A stretch of DNA of 64,000 nt, from positions 62,001 through 126,000 of the forward strand of contig JABAAL010000022.1 in NCBI GenBank assembly GCA_014238785.1, read 5' to 3'. This stretch comes from Phycisphaerales bacterium. GTDB lineage: Bacteria > Planctomycetota > Phycisphaerae > Phycisphaerales > SM1A02. Below the pieces are notes generated by a model that saw nothing but the letters and a program-made list of their open reading frames with translations, was not told where the DNA came from and ran no database searches. The number at the start of each line of letters is the position of its first letter. Position 1 is the stretch's first letter. Shown here piece after piece: positions 26,177-36,054 of this stretch. The translations under genes were made by a program, and so were the position numbers.

Positions 26177-27350
26177 AACCTTTCCATCGGACTTTGTAGT
26201 ACGAGAGATTCCACTGTATGAACCTTGCGGTGAGGGTGAACATTTATATCTCACAGTTTGCAAGACCAACATGTCACACGATGAGTGTGTACGTCAAGTT
26301 GCAAAAGAATTTGGTGTATCTAAACGAGATGTTGGTTGCGCGGGTAGAAAAGATTTCCATGCAGTGACAACACAGATTTTCTCGATTTACCTTCGTGGCA
26401 AGAAGCCAGAAGTCCCAAACCGAATTGGAAATATTGAAGTCCTATCTTCATGTTTTCACACTAATAAACTTCGGCTCGGTCATTTGCTGGGAAATTCATT
26501 CGTTATTAAAATTCGAGATATAGATACAGAAGAGTTTTCTATTGTGCAACAAAGATTGAATATGCTCGCTAAATATGGAATGCCAAATCTTTTTGGGACA
26601 CAGCGTTTTGGAAACTATGGCAATAATCATGAGCTAGGATTTGCACTTGTCAAAGGAGATTGGGACGCTTTAGTTTCTGCATTACTTGTTGGAAATGAGA
26701 GGCACCATGATTTTATAAAGAAGGGGGAGTTCAAAAAGGCATTTGATTCGTGGCCATTTGGCCAACCAGCGGAACGCAATGTTCTTGAAGCAATGGTGTC
26801 GGGAAAGACAACTCAGCAAGCATGCAAAACAATATCTAGACAATTGCAAAAACTCTGGGTGAATGCGTTGCAATCTTTTTTGTTTAACAAAGTGCTCCAA
26901 TCACGAATGGAAGATGCAACTTGGAATACGTTATTGATTGGCGATCTTGCATGGAAACACGATGGAGGTGGTCGAACATTTGAAGTAACCCAGGAGGATG
27001 TACAAGGTGATGAACTTCAAGAACGAGTTGATGGTTTTTTACTTTCACCGAGCGGGCCTCTCTGGGGGGCCAAAATGCGTATGCCCTCTGGCGTTGTACT
27101 TGCAAAGGAACTTTCTGTTCGAGAGTTACACGGGTTTAAAGATTCGCACCTTGAACTGATGCGAAAATATGCGGAGGGCGTAAGAAGACCCCTTAAAGCA
27201 AAAGTGTCTCATCCAAAAGCAATTTGTGCAAAAGACGATCACGGCGATTTTATTGAACTTCAATTCTCTTTGCCCGCCGGGAGTTATGCAACAGTTGCCG
27301 TAGAGTTTTGCTTAACTCCTTCGCTTTGGTTCGAAGAACTCTCGGAGTAA
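26160..27350 (+). CDS. truD: tRNA pseudouridine synthase D
   Basis: TruD makes pseudouridine-13 in tRNA. In 396 aa the catalytic aspartate is in CAGRKDFHAVTTQIFS, followed by LLGNSFVIKIRD, PNLFGTQRFGNYG and a TRUD insertion domain. The frame opens with TTG at 26160 inside the DUF151 gene; SDFVVREIPLYEP shows that the start must be close to there. It is translationally coupled to the DUF151 gene. Its last 39 bases are antisense to the end of tadA. Confidence 0.92.
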   Translation: MAGKTKTFPSDFVVREIPLYEPCGEGEHLYLTVCKTNMSHDECVRQVAKEFGVSKRDVGCAGRKDFHAVTTQIFSIYLRGKKPEVPNRIGNIEVLSSCFHTNKLRLGHLLGNSFVIKIRDIDTEEFSIVQQRLNMLAKYGMPNLFGTQRFGNYGNNHELGFALVKGDWDALVSALLVGNERHHDFIKKGEFKKAFDSWPFGQPAERNVLEAMVSGKTTQQACKTISRQLQKLWVNALQSFLFNKVLQSRMEDATWNTLLIGDLAWKHDGGGRTFEVTQEDVQGDELQERVDGFLLSPSGPLWGAKMRMPSGVVLAKELSVRELHGFKDSHLELMRKYAEGVRRPLKAKVSHPKAICAKDDHGDFIELQFSLPAGSYATVAVEFCLTPSLWFEELSE

Positions 27351-27773
27351 TTGCACGCATTCTTCTTCGAGAACTCCGCCCGTAACCTCGCAACGATGGT
27401 TGAGGCGAGGGTCGTCTGCAATGTTGTAAAGTGTTCTACAGGCACCGGATTTTTGATCGCTTGCACCAAAAACAACTCTTTGTAGCCGAGCGTTTACGAG
27501 TGCACCTGCACACATCGGGCAGGGTTCAAGTGTGACAACAAGTGTGCAATCGTGTAATCGCCAACGGCCAAGTTCTTTTGCAGCCTCAGTGAGAGCGATT
27601 ATTTCAGCATGTGCAGTTGGATTGAGATCAGTTTCTTTTCGATTGAACCCTTCCCCAACAATCTCATTTTGGCAGTACACCACAGCTCCAATCGGTACTT
27701 CATTGATTGCGGCCGCTTTTTGTGCAAGCATGATGGCATGCTCCATCATCGCTTTATCAGTCATCATCGTCAT
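27312..27773 (-). CDS. tadA: tRNA-specific adenosine deaminase
   Basis: TadA converts A34 to inosine in tRNA-Arg(ACG). The zinc site is complete: HAEIIAL (His and the catalytic Glu) and EPCPMCAGAL (two Cys). The C-terminal helices match the family. Starts at 27773, 27767 or 27764 are possible within MTMMTDK; all overlap the end of tatC. AGGTG lies close before 27773. The stop region overlaps the end of truD on the other strand by 39 bases. Confidence 0.93.
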   Translation of the reverse strand: MTMMTDKAMMEHAIMLAQKAAAINEVPIGAVVYCQNEIVGEGFNRKETDLNPTAHAEIIALTEAAKELGRWRLHDCTLVVTLEPCPMCAGALVNARLQRVVFGASDQKSGACRTLYNIADDPRLNHRCEVTGGVLEEECVQLLREFFEPKRRS

Positions 27774-28728
27774 GTTCACCTGCAACCCGAGCCATCGGTA
27801 CCCAAACAATAAGTTGAATACCAAGTTCATAGAGCATATAAAGCGGGATGAGCATCATTAACATAGATACAATATCTTGAGGAGTAATGATGGCAGAGAA
27901 GAGCGCAAGAACAAGCAGGGCATACCGTCGGTTCTTTCGCAACCAATCTGGACTTAGCACACCTAGCCAACCAAGCAATAACATAACCATTGGAAGTTGG
28001 AACGCAATTGCAATTGCAAACATCAGCATGATGACAAAACCAAGGTAACTACTTAGTTGAAATTGTTGCGAGATAAGTGAGCCGTGGCTCATTGGCATGG
28101 TTAATGTTTGGAGCATACCCTCTTCAGTGGATGGAATAGCAACCGTTAGTATGCCTTCGGGAAGTTTAATCCAAGCATCTCCAACGGCAGCGATTTCTGG
28201 TTGCGCTTCAAGTACAGGGAAAACAACGTTAGACATAGAGTCGCCAAGTGACAGGGCGTTGGCTTGCAACTCAATGTTCCCCGCAATAGTCACCATGAAG
28301 TCAAGAATGACTGGGAGCATAAAGTAATACATAAGCGCCAGCCCAAGGAGTCCAAGTAGTGTGCTAAGAGGAATGAGGAAATAGACAAAACGCCGTTCGT
28401 GTTGATGAAGACCCGGCGAAACAAATTGCCAAAGTTGGTACAAAATCCAGGGACCAGCAGTAAGAATTGCTGCACCGATTGCAATTTTCATTTCAGCGAT
28501 AATAAATTCGGGTGGGCTGAGCACTTGCACTTGTGTTGGCAAGCCATGTTGCTCAAGTACGGCATAAAGTGGAATCAGAAACCAGCGTACAATCGAGTCC
28601 GCAATAAGAAAGTACAGAATAGCAAGCGGGAGCGGCGGAATGATGCACCAAATGATACGTGACCGAAGTTCCTCGAGGTGATCTCCGATCGACATGGTCC
28701 CATGTTGACTTTTCTCAATTTTAGACAT
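27757..28728 (-). CDS. tatC: twin-arginine translocase subunit TatC, with an enlarged periplasmic loop
   Basis: TatC binds twin-arginine signal peptides and exports folded proteins. The N-terminus ([14 protein letters not shown]) and six membrane segments are recognisable, including the segment around [22 protein letters not shown]. At 323 aa it is ~70 residues longer than usual because of an insertion after the third helix (roughly residues 155-225), which must face the periplasm. ATG 28728 was chosen over 28782, as the extra residues precede the conserved start. tatA/tatB are not nearby. It overlaps tadA and is divergent from the dnaJ-type gene. Confidence 0.92.
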   Translation of the reverse strand: MSKIEKSQHGTMSIGDHLEELRSRIIWCIIPPLPLAILYFLIADSIVRWFLIPLYAVLEQHGLPTQVQVLSPPEFIIAEMKIAIGAAILTAGPWILYQLWQFVSPGLHQHERRFVYFLIPLSTLLGLLGLALMYYFMLPVILDFMVTIAGNIELQANALSLGDSMSNVVFPVLEAQPEIAAVGDAWIKLPEGILTVAIPSTEEGMLQTLTMPMSHGSLISQQFQLSSYLGFVIMLMFAIAIAFQLPMVMLLLGWLGVLSPDWLRKNRRYALLVLALFSAIITPQDIVSMLMMLIPLYMLYELGIQLIVWVPMARVAGEHDDDD

Positions 28729-28792
28729 AATGAAGTGGTACAGGATACCTCCTTCGGGGGAAGTTATACTGTGCAGAACCAACGAGATTTTT

Positions 28793-29692
28793 ATGGCTGC
28801 AACAGAAGATTATTACAAATTACTAGGTGTCGATCGGTCGGCAACAGCGGATGAAATACGCAAGGCGTATCGAAAGCTCGCTCGAAAATATCATCCTGAT
28901 GTGAATAAAGCAGATGATGCTGCAACAAAGTTCGCAGAAGTCCAAGAAGCCTACGACACGCTTTCAGATGCCCAAAAGCGCAAAATGTATGATTCATATG
29001 GCTCTGCGGGGCCAGGTGCAGGGTACGGCGGTGGCTTTGGCGGCGGGCAACGTGGAGCACCGGTGGATTTTTCAGACATTTTCGGTTCAGCTTTTGGTGG
29101 TGGTGGCGGGGGTGGATCACCCTTTGGTGGAGGGGCACCGCAGCAGCAATCAATGAAAGGTCAGAATAGCGAAGCTGCAATTACAGTGACGTTTATCACA
29201 GCGCTCAAAGGTGGTGTTGAAGAAATAAATACAATCGACGGAATTTCAAAAGTAAAAATTCCAGCGGGGATTGAAAGCGGTAATAAATTACGACTCAAAG
29301 GGAAGGGCCATCCAGGCATGATGGGCGGTCAGTCAGGCGATATGATCGTTACCGTCTCGGTTGGTGGACATCCTTTGTACCAAAGGCGAGGACTTGACGT
29401 CGAAATGGATGTGGACATAAACATTGCCGAAGCAGCGCTTGGTACAAAAGTGACATTGCCACTTCCACTTGGAAGAAGTGTTGACATGACGATACCGGCG
29501 GGAATTTCAAGCAGCAGCCGCCTCCGAGTTAAGGAAAAAGGGTGCGTGGCTTCGAATGGGACGGTTGGAGATTTTTACGCAGTGATCCATATAATTGCTC
29601 CAACTAATTTGGATGAGGAAACAACAGAGTTGCTGGAGCAAGTGAAGGAGCGATTACCAAATCCTCGCGAAGGCGAACGCTCAGATGGATAA
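28793..29692 (+). CDS. CbpA-like J-domain co-chaperone
   Basis: 299 aa: J domain at the N-terminus ([27 protein letters not shown] carries the HPD that stimulates DnaK), a Gly/Phe-rich linker (about 85-120) and two DnaJ C-terminal beta domains. The zinc-finger CxxCxGxG repeats of DnaJ are absent, which makes it a type II (CbpA/DjlA-like) J protein. A TATACT -10 lies about 22 bases upstream of the likely transcript start. queC overlaps its last eight bases. Confidence 0.92.
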   Translation: MAATEDYYKLLGVDRSATADEIRKAYRKLARKYHPDVNKADDAATKFAEVQEAYDTLSDAQKRKMYDSYGSAGPGAGYGGGFGGGQRGAPVDFSDIFGSAFGGGGGGGSPFGGGAPQQQSMKGQNSEAAITVTFITALKGGVEEINTIDGISKVKIPAGIESGNKLRLKGKGHPGMMGGQSGDMIVTVSVGGHPLYQRRGLDVEMDVDINIAEAALGTKVTLPLPLGRSVDMTIPAGISSSSRLRVKEKGCVASNGTVGDFYAVIHIIAPTNLDEETTELLEQVKERLPNPREGERSDG

Positions 29693-30332
29693 ACTCGCGG
29701 TAGTGTTACTTTCAGGCGGGCTGGATTCTGCGACGGTGTTAGCGATTGCGAACAATTCGGGCTACAACTGTCATGCACTAAGTTTTGAGTATGGGCAACG
29801 TCACAACTTGGAATTGGAATCAGCTAAGAAAGTTGCAGAGACCCTTGGTGTTGCCGCACATATAGTGTCGAATATTGACTTGAGTGCTTGGGGCGGTTCG
29901 GCACTAACAGATGATATTGATGTTCCTAAAAATGGTTCGAGGGAGGGGATTCCGATTACCTATGTTCCTGCACGGAATACGATTTTTTTAAGCCACGCAC
30001 TTGGATTTGCTGAAGCGATTGGAGCAAGAGATATTTTTATTGGGGTGAATGCTGTAGATTATTCTGGATATCCAGACTGTCGCGGTGAGTTTATCGAGGC
30101 CTTCCAAACGATGGCGAATCTTGCAACAAAAGCGGGAGTACAGGGCGATGGCTTTACGATTCACGCTCCACTCATCGAAATGTCCAAGGTCGAAATTATC
30201 AAATGCGGGCTAGAACTTGGTGTTGATTATTCTATGACCCAAAGTTGTTATGACCCGTCCCCAGAAGGCGTTCCTTGCCAACAATGTGACGCATGCCGCC
30301 TCCGCGACGCAGCTTTCGCCGAAATAAATTAG
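29685..30332 (+). CDS. queC: 7-cyano-7-deazaguanine synthase
   Basis: QueC makes preQ0, the precursor of queuosine, from 7-carboxy-7-deazaguanine, ammonia and ATP. The PP-loop [10 protein letters not shown] is at the start, and the C-terminal zinc-binding cysteines are in [20 protein letters not shown]. The 215-aa length is normal. Other queuosine genes are not in the window. It overlaps the J-domain gene by eight bases and converges with gyrB. Confidence 0.95.
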   Translation: MDKLAVVLLSGGLDSATVLAIANNSGYNCHALSFEYGQRHNLELESAKKVAETLGVAAHIVSNIDLSAWGGSALTDDIDVPKNGSREGIPITYVPARNTIFLSHALGFAEAIGARDIFIGVNAVDYSGYPDCRGEFIEAFQTMANLATKAGVQGDGFTIHAPLIEMSKVEIIKCGLELGVDYSMTQSCYDPSPEGVPCQQCDACRLRDAAFAEIN

Positions 30333-30401
30333 CCCCTGGGTCAATTAAATGCTCTAGAGCCGTTGATGAGCCGTGTAGGGTCAGTTAATTCGACGGGATT
30401 A

Positions 30402-32906
30402 TTAGATGTCGAGGTTTTTAACTTCCAGGGCGTGGTCTTCTATGTACTTGCGACGGCATTCCACCTGTTCGCCCATGAGAGTGGTGAATAATTGATCAGC
30501 ATCAGATGCGGCATCCCAAGAAACGCGTAGCATTGTTCGTTGCTGGGGATCCATTGTGGTATCCCACAACTCTTCTGGGTTCATTTCACCAAGACCTTTA
30601 AAGCGCTTGATTTCAATTCCACGGCGACCAATTTGGCGGAGTGATTCGAGGATTGCAGGAATGTTAGGAATATCCGCTACCTCTTGTTTTTCGGTATTGG
30701 GACCCACAATCCAAGCGTACTTCGTTGAAAGCAGCTCGCCGCTTACGGTTTCTTCTTGGAGAAGGGAGTAGTCGTTGATATCTATATCAAACGCATTGAG
30801 CGATTCAATGACTGAATCAATTTCACGATTTTCATGTAGTTCACGGAGTGCAGCAATACGGGCAGCATTACCGTTGGATTCTTCGATTGTCATGTTGTCA
30901 AGAAGTAAATCGTTTTCGCTAACAACTTTCCTTGCATCTTCTTCACTCCAACTCACAACTTCATTGTTTGGCCAAACCACCCTGAATCGAGGAAGCCGAT
31001 TGTTGCCATCAGGATCGTTCGCGCGCATATCGAGTAACGTGTCAAATGGTGTGCCACGTCGCTGCGCAATATTGATGAGTTCAGACAATCGCGAGAGATG
31101 TTTTGCGACACGGCTTAATTCATCGCCTTCGATTCTTCTAATTTCTTTTTTGTCATCATCCCTGATGATAAGTGAAGCGGAATCAATAACCATTTCCATG
31201 AGCAGCGTTGTCATCTCATTTTCATCATTCACATAGAAACTTTTCTTGTTTCTTGTTACTTGATAAAGCGGGGGTTGAGCAATATAAATCTTTCCTTGAC
31301 GTACAAGTTCACTCATTTGCCTGAAGAAAAAGGTAAGCAGTAGTGTACGAATATGCGAACCGTCAACATCAGCATCTGTCATGATGATGATGCGACCGTA
31401 CCGTAATTTTGAAATATCAAAATCTTCGCCAATGCCACATTGCAGGGCCTGAATCAAAATGCGAATTTCTTCAAAACCCAACACTTTGTCGATTCGGGCT
31501 TTTTCGACATTTAAAATCTTACCTTTAAGGGGCAAAATTGCTTGGGTGTCGTGATCTCGACCTCCTTTTGCTGAACCGCCAGCAGAATCACCTTCCACAA
31601 TGAATAACTCAGATCGGTCAACATCGTTGGTGACACAGTCGGCAAGTTTTTGCGGCATACCGCCAGACTCAAGTGCCCCCTTTCGCTTGATGAGGTCACG
31701 CGCTTTTCGCGCAGCTTCACGTGCTTGGGCAGCAAGAATTGCTTTCAAGCAGATTTTCTTTGACTCTGAAGGGTGTTCTTCAAGCCAAGCACCTAAAAGT
31801 TTGGATACAAGGGAAGAAACGATCGATTCAACTTCAGGGTTGAGAAGTTTTTCTTTTGTTTGGTTATTGAACTGTGGGTCAGCCAGTTTTACCGAAATAA
31901 CTGATGTTAAACCTTCTCGAAGATCATCGCCACTTGGCGTAAGCCCTTTGATGAGGTTGTTTCGCTTTGCGTATGCATTAACCGTTCTAGTAAGCGATGT
32001 TTTAAACCCAGATACATGGGTGCCGCCGTCTGGATTAACAATGTTGTTACCAAACGCGAGTAATATTTCACTTGTTGCATCGGTGTACTGCATGGCAACA
32101 TCGCAGATGGTACCAGTCTCTTCATCAGTGTATGTAAGCGAAATCGGTGAACTGTATTCCGATTTTCCACGGTTAAGATACGCAACATAGTCGGAGAGGC
32201 CATTTTTGCTATAAAAAGTTTCTTCACGAATTTTCCCTTCGCTGTCCACGCGTTCGTCGATGAAGCGAATTGAAACTTCTGGATTTAGAAACGAAAGTTC
32301 GCGCAGACGGTGTTCAAGGGATTCGTACCGAAAGTCAGTATCGGAAAAAATTTCAGGGTCAGGCAAAAATGAAATTCGCGTACCGGTTTTTCGAGGTTCC
32401 CCCTTGTAATCTTCGATTTTATGTAATTTTTTATTGAGTTCGCCGCGAGTGAAACTAATCATCCATGTTTCAGTTTCTTTGATGACTTCCACATCGGTCC
32501 AAATTGAAAGCGCGTTTACACACTTAACACCAACGCCGTGCAAACCACCAGAAACTTTATAGGCGTTGTCATCAAATTTACCACCAGCGTGCAATTGAGT
32601 CATGATGACTTCGACAGCGGGGCGACCATGAATGAGCGGGTTGTCGCTTTTCATAGGATCGATTGGCATTCCACGACCATCGTCAATAACAGTGCAAGAA
32701 CCATCAACACCGATTCGAACGGTTATCGTCGTTGCAAACTCCGCCATGACTTCATCGATGGCGTTGTCGACACATTCATACACAAGGTGGTGTAATGCGC
32801 TGAGTCCAGTCCCTCCGACATACATCCCTGGTCGTTTGCGAATGGCTTCTAGCCCCTCTAAAACTTGAATTTGCTCAGAGGTATATGTATCTGGAGTTTG
32901 TGTCAT
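30402..32906 (-). CDS. gyrB: DNA gyrase subunit B
   Basis: 834 aa. GHKL ATPase domain (VYECVDNAIDEVMAEFA; DDGRGMPID; HGVGVKCVNALS), transducer, Toprim domain (IVEGDSAGGSAKGGRD; IIMTDADVDGSHIRTLLLTF) and the C-terminal KRFKGLGEMNPEELWDTTMD that distinguishes gyrase/Topo IV B. An insertion of about 170 residues between Toprim and the end is like the gram-negative GyrB type. A TATAAT about 90 bases upstream gives a long leader. gyrA is not in the window. Confidence 0.96.
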   Translation of the reverse strand: MTQTPDTYTSEQIQVLEGLEAIRKRPGMYVGGTGLSALHHLVYECVDNAIDEVMAEFATTITVRIGVDGSCTVIDDGRGMPIDPMKSDNPLIHGRPAVEVIMTQLHAGGKFDDNAYKVSGGLHGVGVKCVNALSIWTDVEVIKETETWMISFTRGELNKKLHKIEDYKGEPRKTGTRISFLPDPEIFSDTDFRYESLEHRLRELSFLNPEVSIRFIDERVDSEGKIREETFYSKNGLSDYVAYLNRGKSEYSSPISLTYTDEETGTICDVAMQYTDATSEILLAFGNNIVNPDGGTHVSGFKTSLTRTVNAYAKRNNLIKGLTPSGDDLREGLTSVISVKLADPQFNNQTKEKLLNPEVESIVSSLVSKLLGAWLEEHPSESKKICLKAILAAQAREAARKARDLIKRKGALESGGMPQKLADCVTNDVDRSELFIVEGDSAGGSAKGGRDHDTQAILPLKGKILNVEKARIDKVLGFEEIRILIQALQCGIGEDFDISKLRYGRIIIMTDADVDGSHIRTLLLTFFFRQMSELVRQGKIYIAQPPLYQVTRNKKSFYVNDENEMTTLLMEMVIDSASLIIRDDDKKEIRRIEGDELSRVAKHLSRLSELINIAQRRGTPFDTLLDMRANDPDGNNRLPRFRVVWPNNEVVSWSEEDARKVVSENDLLLDNMTIEESNGNAARIAALRELHENREIDSVIESLNAFDIDINDYSLLQEETVSGELLSTKYAWIVGPNTEKQEVADIPNIPAILESLRQIGRRGIEIKRFKGLGEMNPEELWDTTMDPQQRTMLRVSWDAASDADQLFTTLMGEQVECRRKYIEDHALEVKNLDI

Positions 32907-33103
32907 GGATTATTAATTTTGTTTATGTAGAAAGGTGTGTTTTTATGGGGAAAACCTTACAAAACGACCCTTTTCCACATGTTGTTTATTATACCTTTGA
33001 ACACCCGATAATGCCCTACTTTTGGCGTCTTTTGGTACTGCAATTTCGTTCTTTTTGAAGCCCCGAGACCATCGAGGACGATACACTAATACTGACAAAT
33101 CTG

Positions 33104-33826
33104 ATGAGCTCGACCAACAACCAAAATTCAATTATTGACCCATCTAAAGGCGACGCAGCAAGGCGCACATTTTTGCTCGCTAGCGCAATGTTTTTAGTTG
33201 GTTGTGGGACTAAAAAAATTACCTCTACGTTACCAAGTCCAATTTGGAATGGACAAGAACCATCGACGCTTGATCCTCCATCAGCAGTGGTGATGCTTCC
33301 TGACCCCTCAAGTATGTTGGGTGCAATTTCAAGAGGCTCTTGGGCAAAAGGTCCCGCTATCCCACGAAACATGAATCGCATGTTACCCGCGAGATACATA
33401 ACACTCCACCACGATGGCATGACAGCGTTCACTTCAACTTCAAAATTGTCCGCAGCTTCTCGCCTTGAGACAATTAGAAAATCGCATCTCCGTCGAGATG
33501 GCGGACGCTGGGGTGATATTGGCTACCACTTTGCGATTGACCCCGCTGGTCGTTTATGGCAAGGGAGGCCATTAACTTGGCAAGGCGCACATGTTCGAGC
33601 AAAGAACGAAGCAAATATTGGAGTCGTCGTGCTTGGGAATTACGAACAGCAATCCGTTAATAGAGCACAACTAAGAGCGGTTACCTCGACCCTGCGGTCG
33701 TTAATGGAAAAGTATGAAGTGCCTGTTTCTAAAGTGAGAACACACCAAGAGTGGGCAGCTACAGCGTGTCCCGGCAAGAGTTTGCAACAGGCGATGGTTG
33801 GTATTCGCGGGCGTTCGTTAATTTAG
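33104..33826 (+). CDS. lipoprotein N-acetylmuramoyl-L-alanine amidase (PGRP/amidase_2 family)
   Basis: 240 aa. The N-terminus has a twin-arginine-like RRTFLLASAMFLVGC that doubles as a lipobox, so it is probably exported by Tat and lipid-anchored. The catalytic domain has zinc ligands in ITLHHDGM, the partner tyrosine region WGDIGYHFAID and the final His/Cys in HQEWAATACPGKS. The fold cleaves peptidoglycan stem peptides from MurNAc. The presence of this enzyme fits a cell wall containing peptidoglycan. Confidence 0.87.
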   Translation: MSSTNNQNSIIDPSKGDAARRTFLLASAMFLVGCGTKKITSTLPSPIWNGQEPSTLDPPSAVVMLPDPSSMLGAISRGSWAKGPAIPRNMNRMLPARYITLHHDGMTAFTSTSKLSAASRLETIRKSHLRRDGGRWGDIGYHFAIDPAGRLWQGRPLTWQGAHVRAKNEANIGVVVLGNYEQQSVNRAQLRAVTSTLRSLMEKYEVPVSKVRTHQEWAATACPGKSLQQAMVGIRGRSLI

Positions 33827-33848
33827 TTTGAGAAAAAAAGTATATTTC

Positions 33849-33878
33849 TTGAGAATGTCGAAAAATGTCGCGTATGAT
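33849..33878 (+). promoter_or_regulatory. promoter immediately before the LON-domain gene
   Basis: TTGAGA (33849-33854), an 18-base spacer and TATGAT (33873-33878). The -10 ends eight bases before the ATG at 33887, so transcription should begin at or next to the start codon. There is no Shine-Dalgarno sequence. Confidence 0.55.
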
Positions 33879-33886
33879 TTACTGTC

Positions 33887-34576
33887 ATGAGCGAACAAGT
33901 TTCAGTCCAATTTAAGCAAGAGTTTCCTGTCATTTCATTACCAGAAACTCTGCTGTTGCCTCACGCTGTTATGCCTATTACGGTTACGGAACCACGATAC
34001 TGCCAACTCACAGATCAGGCCCTTGATTGCAGCGGTCAAGTTGCTCTAGCATCGATGGAGAACCGTGATATAGGAGAGACTACTTCTGAACTTAGAAAAA
34101 TTGTTTGCATCGGGCAAATTGTTCAGCATGAAAAGATTGAAGGCGGATACAACATTTTGCTTTACGGCCTTTGCAGAGCTGAAATAATTCGTGAAAATCC
34201 TGCAAACGAAGAGCGTTTATATCAAACAGTAAAACTACGCCCCATCGAAAATGATGATGAGGAAGACGATGAACTTGAGATGTATCGAGTCGAATTACTT
34301 CATTACATGTTTCGCCCAAACATGGAGCGATTAGAACAAAACAGAATAATTTTAGACTGGATTTCAGGAGTTGATTTATCTATTTCTGCGCTGTTTGAGT
34401 TGGTTGCTTGTACGATATTTACCGACTCGGAGTTTAAGTACGCCTTGCTTGCAGAACCATCAATCGAGTCTCGGTGCTTGATGGTACTTAAAGAGTTAGA
34501 AAAACTAGATGTCGCAATATCGATGACCGACAAGCAATCACAAAATAGATGGAAAAAGGGAATTTCCCTTAACTAA
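33887..34576 (+). CDS. stand-alone LON substrate-binding domain protein
   Basis: 229 aa matching the N-terminal domain of Lon protease (FPVISLPETLLLPHAVMPIT; the VCIGQIVQHEKIEGGYNILL strand pair; GLCRAEI), with a helical tail. There is no ATPase or protease part. Such single-domain proteins are common in bacteria and their role is not established; substrate recruitment is a guess. The next gene begins two bases after its stop. Confidence 0.82.
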   Translation: MSEQVSVQFKQEFPVISLPETLLLPHAVMPITVTEPRYCQLTDQALDCSGQVALASMENRDIGETTSELRKIVCIGQIVQHEKIEGGYNILLYGLCRAEIIRENPANEERLYQTVKLRPIENDDEEDDELEMYRVELLHYMFRPNMERLEQNRIILDWISGVDLSISALFELVACTIFTDSEFKYALLAEPSIESRCLMVLKELEKLDVAISMTDKQSQNRWKKGISLN

Positions 34577-34578
34577 AC

Positions 34579-35133
34579 TTGCGGTTGGTTCTTGAACATC
34601 ATTGGCTAACATTAATGGTGGTTGGCGCAATCGGCTTTGTATTTTTGTGGATTGGATTACGTGAAAATCTCTTTGCTCGGGTAAAAGTTGGTGCTGCGAT
34701 ACTAGTAGTCGCTGTACTTTTATTTTTCACTGGTTTATTAACGGTTACTCCAACAGAGCATGCAAAAAAATTAATATCTGGATTTGTACAAGCTGCGGTC
34801 AATGAACAGATTGACGAGGCGCTGGTATTTCTTAGTCCTGAAGTTATTATTGTCGACGATTGGAGGGGCGAGTCACGCTCAGGGCATGCTGGGATTAGAA
34901 AAAGTCTAGAGGCACTCTATAGAAAACACACATTGTCGTATAACACAATTCTAAGAATGGAAATATATGAGCGTCAACATGATGTACTAACTGAATTATC
35001 GATGTTTACACGAGTTTCCAGAATTGGTTCAGTGCCTTCGAGGTGGCGTATATTGGCGCGAGAGCAACCCGAGGGTACATGGTCGATTTATTCAATCGAT
35101 GCGGTCGAAATTGCTGGAAGATCCTATCGATAA
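34579..35133 (+). CDS. small membrane protein with an NTF2-like domain
   Basis: 184 aa from a TTG start two bases after the LON-domain gene. Two N-terminal transmembrane segments (about 10-25 and 33-50) are followed by a ~125-residue domain whose pattern (VQAAVNEQIDEALVFLSPEV, HAGIRKSLEALYRKH, RWRILAREQ) resembles NTF2/SnoaL-type folds. An ATG 39 bases downstream is an alternative start. The function is unknown; it is probably cotranslated with the gene before it. Confidence 0.6.
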   Translation: MRLVLEHHWLTLMVVGAIGFVFLWIGLRENLFARVKVGAAILVVAVLLFFTGLLTVTPTEHAKKLISGFVQAAVNEQIDEALVFLSPEVIIVDDWRGESRSGHAGIRKSLEALYRKHTLSYNTILRMEIYERQHDVLTELSMFTRVSRIGSVPSRWRILAREQPEGTWSIYSIDAVEIAGRSYR

Positions 35134-35173
35134 GTAAGACGAAGTGAATCTTCACGGCTGTTACAATGCGGAA

Positions 35174-36046
35174 ATGTCAAAAATTTGGATTGATGGAAAG
35201 TTTGTAGAGTCCTCTGAGGCTAAGGTAAGTGTGTTTGATCATGGCCTGCTTTATGGAGACGGTTGCTTTGAGGGCATCAGGATTTACAACGGTCGTATTT
35301 TAAAATTACGCTCGCATATTGTCCGTATGTTCGAATCAGCTGCGGCGCTTCGATTGCAACCTGGACATTCCATCGATGAAATGGAAGAGATAGTTCGCGA
35401 AGCGGTTGCGGTCAACGAACAGAAAGACGGGTACATTCGTCTTGTCTTTACCAGAGGCAAAGGTACTCTTGGCCTAAATCCATTTTTATGCCCAACTGCT
35501 ACGGTCTTTGTAATTGTTGAGAGCATAAAACTGTACCCAGATGAAATGTACGAAGATGGCATGTCGATTATTGTCGCGAAGCGACCCCGAGTACCAAAGG
35601 AATGCCTCGATCCGCAAGTTAAAAGCTTGAATTATCTAAATAATATCCTTGCAAAGATTGAAGCGATTGACGCAGGTGTGCTTGAAGCCCTGATGTTAAA
35701 TCAAAACGGTGAAGTTGCAGAATGTACTGGCGACAATATTTTTGTAATTAAAGAGGGCAAGATTGCAACGCCGCCAACATCGGCGGGGATTTTGCACGGC
35801 ATTACAAGGCGCCTTGTCATTGATGAAATTGCGCCGGCATTAGAGTGCGAAATAGAAGAGAGAAAAATATCACTTGAAGAAGTGTTCGACGCTGACGAAG
35901 TATTTTTAACCGGGACTGCTTGTGAAATAATCGGCGTGAGCCATATCGACAACAAAGTAATTGGATGCGGTAAGGTTGGCGCAATTACACACGGGTTTGA
36001 AGATCAGTTTCGAAAAATGATGTCTGAAGGTGCGCCAGAGGATTAG
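35174..36046 (+). CDS. ilvE: branched-chain amino acid aminotransferase
   Basis: A fold-type IV PLP aminotransferase, 290 aa. Signatures: MSKIWIDGKFVESSEA, VFDHGLLYGDGCFEGIRIY, the PLP lysine in DPQVKSLNYLNNILAK, EVAECTGDNIFV and VFLTGTACEI. The family also contains D-amino acid aminotransferases, but the EGIR and YLNN motifs fit IlvE. TACAAT with an extended TG (TG-T-TACAAT) ends six bases before ATG 35174 and no Shine-Dalgarno sequence is present. Confidence 0.92.
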   Translation: MSKIWIDGKFVESSEAKVSVFDHGLLYGDGCFEGIRIYNGRILKLRSHIVRMFESAAALRLQPGHSIDEMEEIVREAVAVNEQKDGYIRLVFTRGKGTLGLNPFLCPTATVFVIVESIKLYPDEMYEDGMSIIVAKRPRVPKECLDPQVKSLNYLNNILAKIEAIDAGVLEALMLNQNGEVAECTGDNIFVIKEGKIATPPTSAGILHGITRRLVIDEIAPALECEIEERKISLEEVFDADEVFLTGTACEIIGVSHIDNKVIGCGKVGAITHGFEDQFRKMMSEGAPED

Positions 36047-36054
36047 CATTATTT

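Noticed and set aside
31600-32190. 196-codon ORF antisense to gyrB
   Set aside because: Shadow of the Toprim and ATPase region of gyrB.
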